A stretch of 22,800 nt of DNA from a virus. Position numbers and translations under genes: made by a program. This document shows positions 21,801 to 22,800 of this stretch, in pieces; the stretch's first letter is position 1; the number at the start of each line of letters is the position of its first letter. The notes under the pieces were generated by a model. It saw nothing but the letters and a program-made list of their open reading frames with translations. It ran no database searches and had not been told where the DNA came from. The stretch covers positions 1-22,800 of the IMG/VR virus record IMGVR_UViG_3300025093_000135; one strand, given 5' to 3'.

Positions 21801-22800
21801 AGTATTTGATAAAATCATCTGGTCTGGAGTTTTTAAAGTTATTATAACCCATCTCATCAATCATAGATAGAAACTCTCTATAGTCAGCATTCTCTTCTTT
21901 AGTAAGACCTGTTATACCTTTTTGTCCAGATTTTATTTTCTCAATCTCATCCTGAAGATCTTTTATACCCTGTAAAGCACCTTCATCTAATTGATTACCT
22001 CTAGGTTGACCATTCTCATCTTTAAATCCAGCCGTGAGATCAAAAATTTTTTTCCATCTTTCTGATATATCTAAATCAGCCTTTGCTCTAGAACCAAGCT
22101 TAGACATTATAAAAGCAATGTTATCCAGTATAACCTTTCTTTGCTCAAACCATTCTGGCTTAATCTTAGTTACTATATTCTTGTCAATCCAAGCAGACCT
22201 AAGAGTATTGTAATAATCTTCAGTTGTAGGATTATCAGGTGTAATACCTCTATCAATTAGAGATATTTCATATGCATGCAGAGAGTTTTCAAAAACATCT
22301 TTTCTTAGTTTTTGATCATACATACCTTTAGTAAGCTCATTGTATTCTTTAATACGTAAAGCAATAGATTTATCAAATATCCCTTGCTCAGGTATATCAA
22401 CTTTAGGTTGACCATTTAAATAGTACAATGATGAAAGCTGTCTGTATTCTCTCCAGAGCATATCCAGACGTTGCTCTTTTTCTAAATCTTCACCAATTTC
22501 AACATCATCAACTATTGAGTTGATTTGCTCCATTATAGTCTTTCTTCTATATGCAGCTTCAATACCAATTTCATCTTTTTCAAAAAGTTCCTGCCTCTTG
22601 TAGTAATCAGCAGTAAACTCATCATGCATGTATTTTCTTTTGAAATCATTAAAGTCTGCAATAGCTCTAATCATTTCTTTCCTAGATTTTTCAGTTCCTT
22701 GGTCAGAATGATTAACAGTAGCTTTTTCTACAGCATCAGCAAGAACATCATAATCATATCTCCAATTCTTATGAGGGTTGAGGAAAGTAAGAACTTCTTT
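18850..22800 (-). CDS. Giant virion-associated-type protein, C-terminal part (5' end outside window)
   Basis: The leftward frame is open from the right edge to TAA at 18850-18852 (1316 codons visible, no stop). The ATG at 22674 is internal: 42 further codons continue beyond it, including FLNPHKNWRYDYDVLADAVE, in normal composition. The protein is charged and mostly helical, with a coiled-coil region (about 19670-19900), a LysM-like stretch (DGETFEQIAEKYNIPKEDV, about 19920-19980), a hydrophobic segment (VGMLISLPILMSALLGW, about 19320-19380), and a C-terminal YYKRTVGPYAWQQEGG motif. A giant ORF on the strand opposite the replication genes fits the large virion-packaged proteins of crAss-like phages (RNA polymerase and cargo proteins). 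I see no RNA polymerase catalytic motif in this part. Confidence 0.7.
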   Translation of the reverse strand, partial: KEVLTFLNPHKNWRYDYDVLADAVEKATVNHSDQGTEKSRKEMIRAIADFNDFKRKYMHDEFTADYYKRQELFEKDEIGIEAAYRRKTIMEQINSIVDDVEIGEDLEKEQRLDMLWREYRQLSSLYYLNGQPKVDIPEQGIFDKSIALRIKEYNELTKGMYDQKLRKDVFENSLHAYEISLIDRGITPDNPTTEDYYNTLRSAWIDKNIVTKIKPEWFEQRKVILDNIAFIMSKLGSRAKADLDISERWKKIFDLTAGFKDENGQPRGNQLDEGALQGIKDLQDEIEKIKSGQKGITGLTKEENADYREFLSMIDEMGYNNFKNSRPDDFIKYSKLNELRGDKLSKEDIDTLNKLYNQLAEMMSSSVTDDYVDTFNNFVTRFNEEALGEIQAVLGENTSINKSNVNLILTNESLVAYLKSQSPEFSKWFTTNHMSKTFFKRVEGSRKGVEVTEYKPTYAWTVTKPSDEKYYETHTIVNSKGEEETVMGLPARKYYASVLKSKFRTPRVVGETVDNRGQWLPRGKDEVDPENTKYINEKYYEMKENNKPLFELLEKLKEHHLENQKGLNYRSRLYLDMPRYRKSNLEVWQTTSVKGRAKKRVNALTIWAQRVKDFFRRTADDAESGFNYQDEFNLIRADMFDNEQTSVPISGLYDIDIGDVSTDITTSMMRYMLSAERQKALIKASPAAEAIQSVVKRTGQIKDPLKVNKETWLNRNILKFLPKNKKGTKSVREKAIDNFIAREFEGETMTGAGANSVFLNNFANKLFSRASFGFFALNIPSALKNSYGAKFQGMIEASAGKYYNHIEFQKGNAWSYTTMAELSFNNQLYKKGPKSLRQQIMEIFDPSQDRFADKFGEGLSRTVLKDTAEFSWLYSPRKWVELQATTQIFGGMMYRQKVDQVLSDGTKKQLNYVDAWELNEDKQIVLKQGIDVRWNNTSTEHLMQDGETFEQIAEKYNIPKEDVDEVFRKYSIDNINEKVAKIEKERDEKVANVDVSTAKTPEEEQLLKDKIENIKSYHQSKIDEAKTITIKNSEFNFYKNKMQQVMNNLQGTYAKFDQPEAQRYLAFRFLSYLRRYFTSMMVNRYGFSGSIWDPKPRLNPGMGDVQMGYYVQFLKTAGETVSKLGANLPYMNAEEKSAALKVITEVGMLISLPILMSALLGWDPDDEERFAKLREKSGALPFFMTNADMDRPFNIGGWLENHSLLLLYNIRTENEQFIPLPSMGLSSLTSMLDLKSIVFGPTVMSYKQIIENSYDIATGGTKSYYKRTVGPYAWQQEGGNKVWAQFGRMLGLTGSSLDPAKGMKGITTAQAMSKAK

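Noticed and set aside
1-22800. Stop-codon recoding (TAG or TGA read as amino acid), known in some crAss-like phages
   Set aside because: TAG ends several genes at natural boundaries (571, 1480, 2653, doubled at 18588-18593) and TGA ends others with tight overlaps; no large gene needs read-through.
1-22800. CRISPR arrays, insertion sequences, introns or attachment sites
   Set aside because: No regularly spaced repeats, transposase, integrase or terminal inverted repeats were seen; the GIY-YIG gene is not within an intron-like interruption of another gene.

Overview
The window (about 33% GC by eye, densely packed, no tRNA or rRNA genes recognised) looks like part of a tailed dsDNA phage of Bacteroidota hosts, most likely a crAss-like phage (Crassvirales). 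The case rests on four things: a long rightward replication block (SF4 helicase, Sak4-like RecA ATPase, SSB-like protein, Toprim primase, PD-(D/E)XK nuclease, family B DNA polymerase); a very large leftward ORF facing it, as with the giant virion-associated proteins of crAss-like phages; a small lysis-type cassette of the kind seen in Bacteroidetes phages; and AT-rich leaders with few Shine-Dalgarno sites. The standard bacterial code fits: TAA, TGA and TAG all end genes at sensible places. The taxonomic assignment is inference, because no capsid, portal or terminase gene is visible.

Layout. Positions 1-1952 hold the 3' end of a gene, a possible structured RNA (63-125), and small rightward accessory genes. 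These include two membrane microproteins (440-571, 575-685) and a tandem pair of related proteins (672-1061, 1064-1480). Positions 1992-2844 run leftward and look like a lysis cassette: a holin-like small membrane protein, then two overlapping spanin-like proteins. From 2903 everything runs rightward to 18818 in blocks separated by hairpins: 2903-6750 (winged-helix-like protein, membrane protein, helicase, Sak4-like ATPase, SSB-like); 6839-11927 (primase, GIY-YIG nuclease, DUF6878-like, DUF6915-like, a helical protein, a metallopeptidase/VWA protein, a MoxR-type AAA+ ATPase); 12014-15220 (a large unknown, PD-(D/E)XK nuclease, two unknowns); 15287-18590 (PolB and a DUF932-like protein with a very acidic tail); and a small ORF at 18633-18818. 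A bidirectional terminator at 18822-18851 separates this from the giant leftward gene. That gene stays open through the right edge of the window, so its apparent Met start at 22674 is almost certainly internal.

How the genes work together. Helicase, primase, SSB-like protein, PolB, Sak4-like ATPase and PD-(D/E)XK nuclease make up most of a replication and recombination machine. The most unusual part is the MoxR ATPase / VWA-metallopeptidase pair. It is translationally coupled to DUF6878-, DUF6915- and GIY-YIG-type genes and sits inside the replication block. Two further proteins, one upstream of the pair (9054-9455) and one just downstream (12014-13138), share a short helical segment. Hairpins, three of them followed by T-runs, stand only 12-21 nt before the start codons of four downstream genes, which suggests attenuation or another RNA-level control between blocks.
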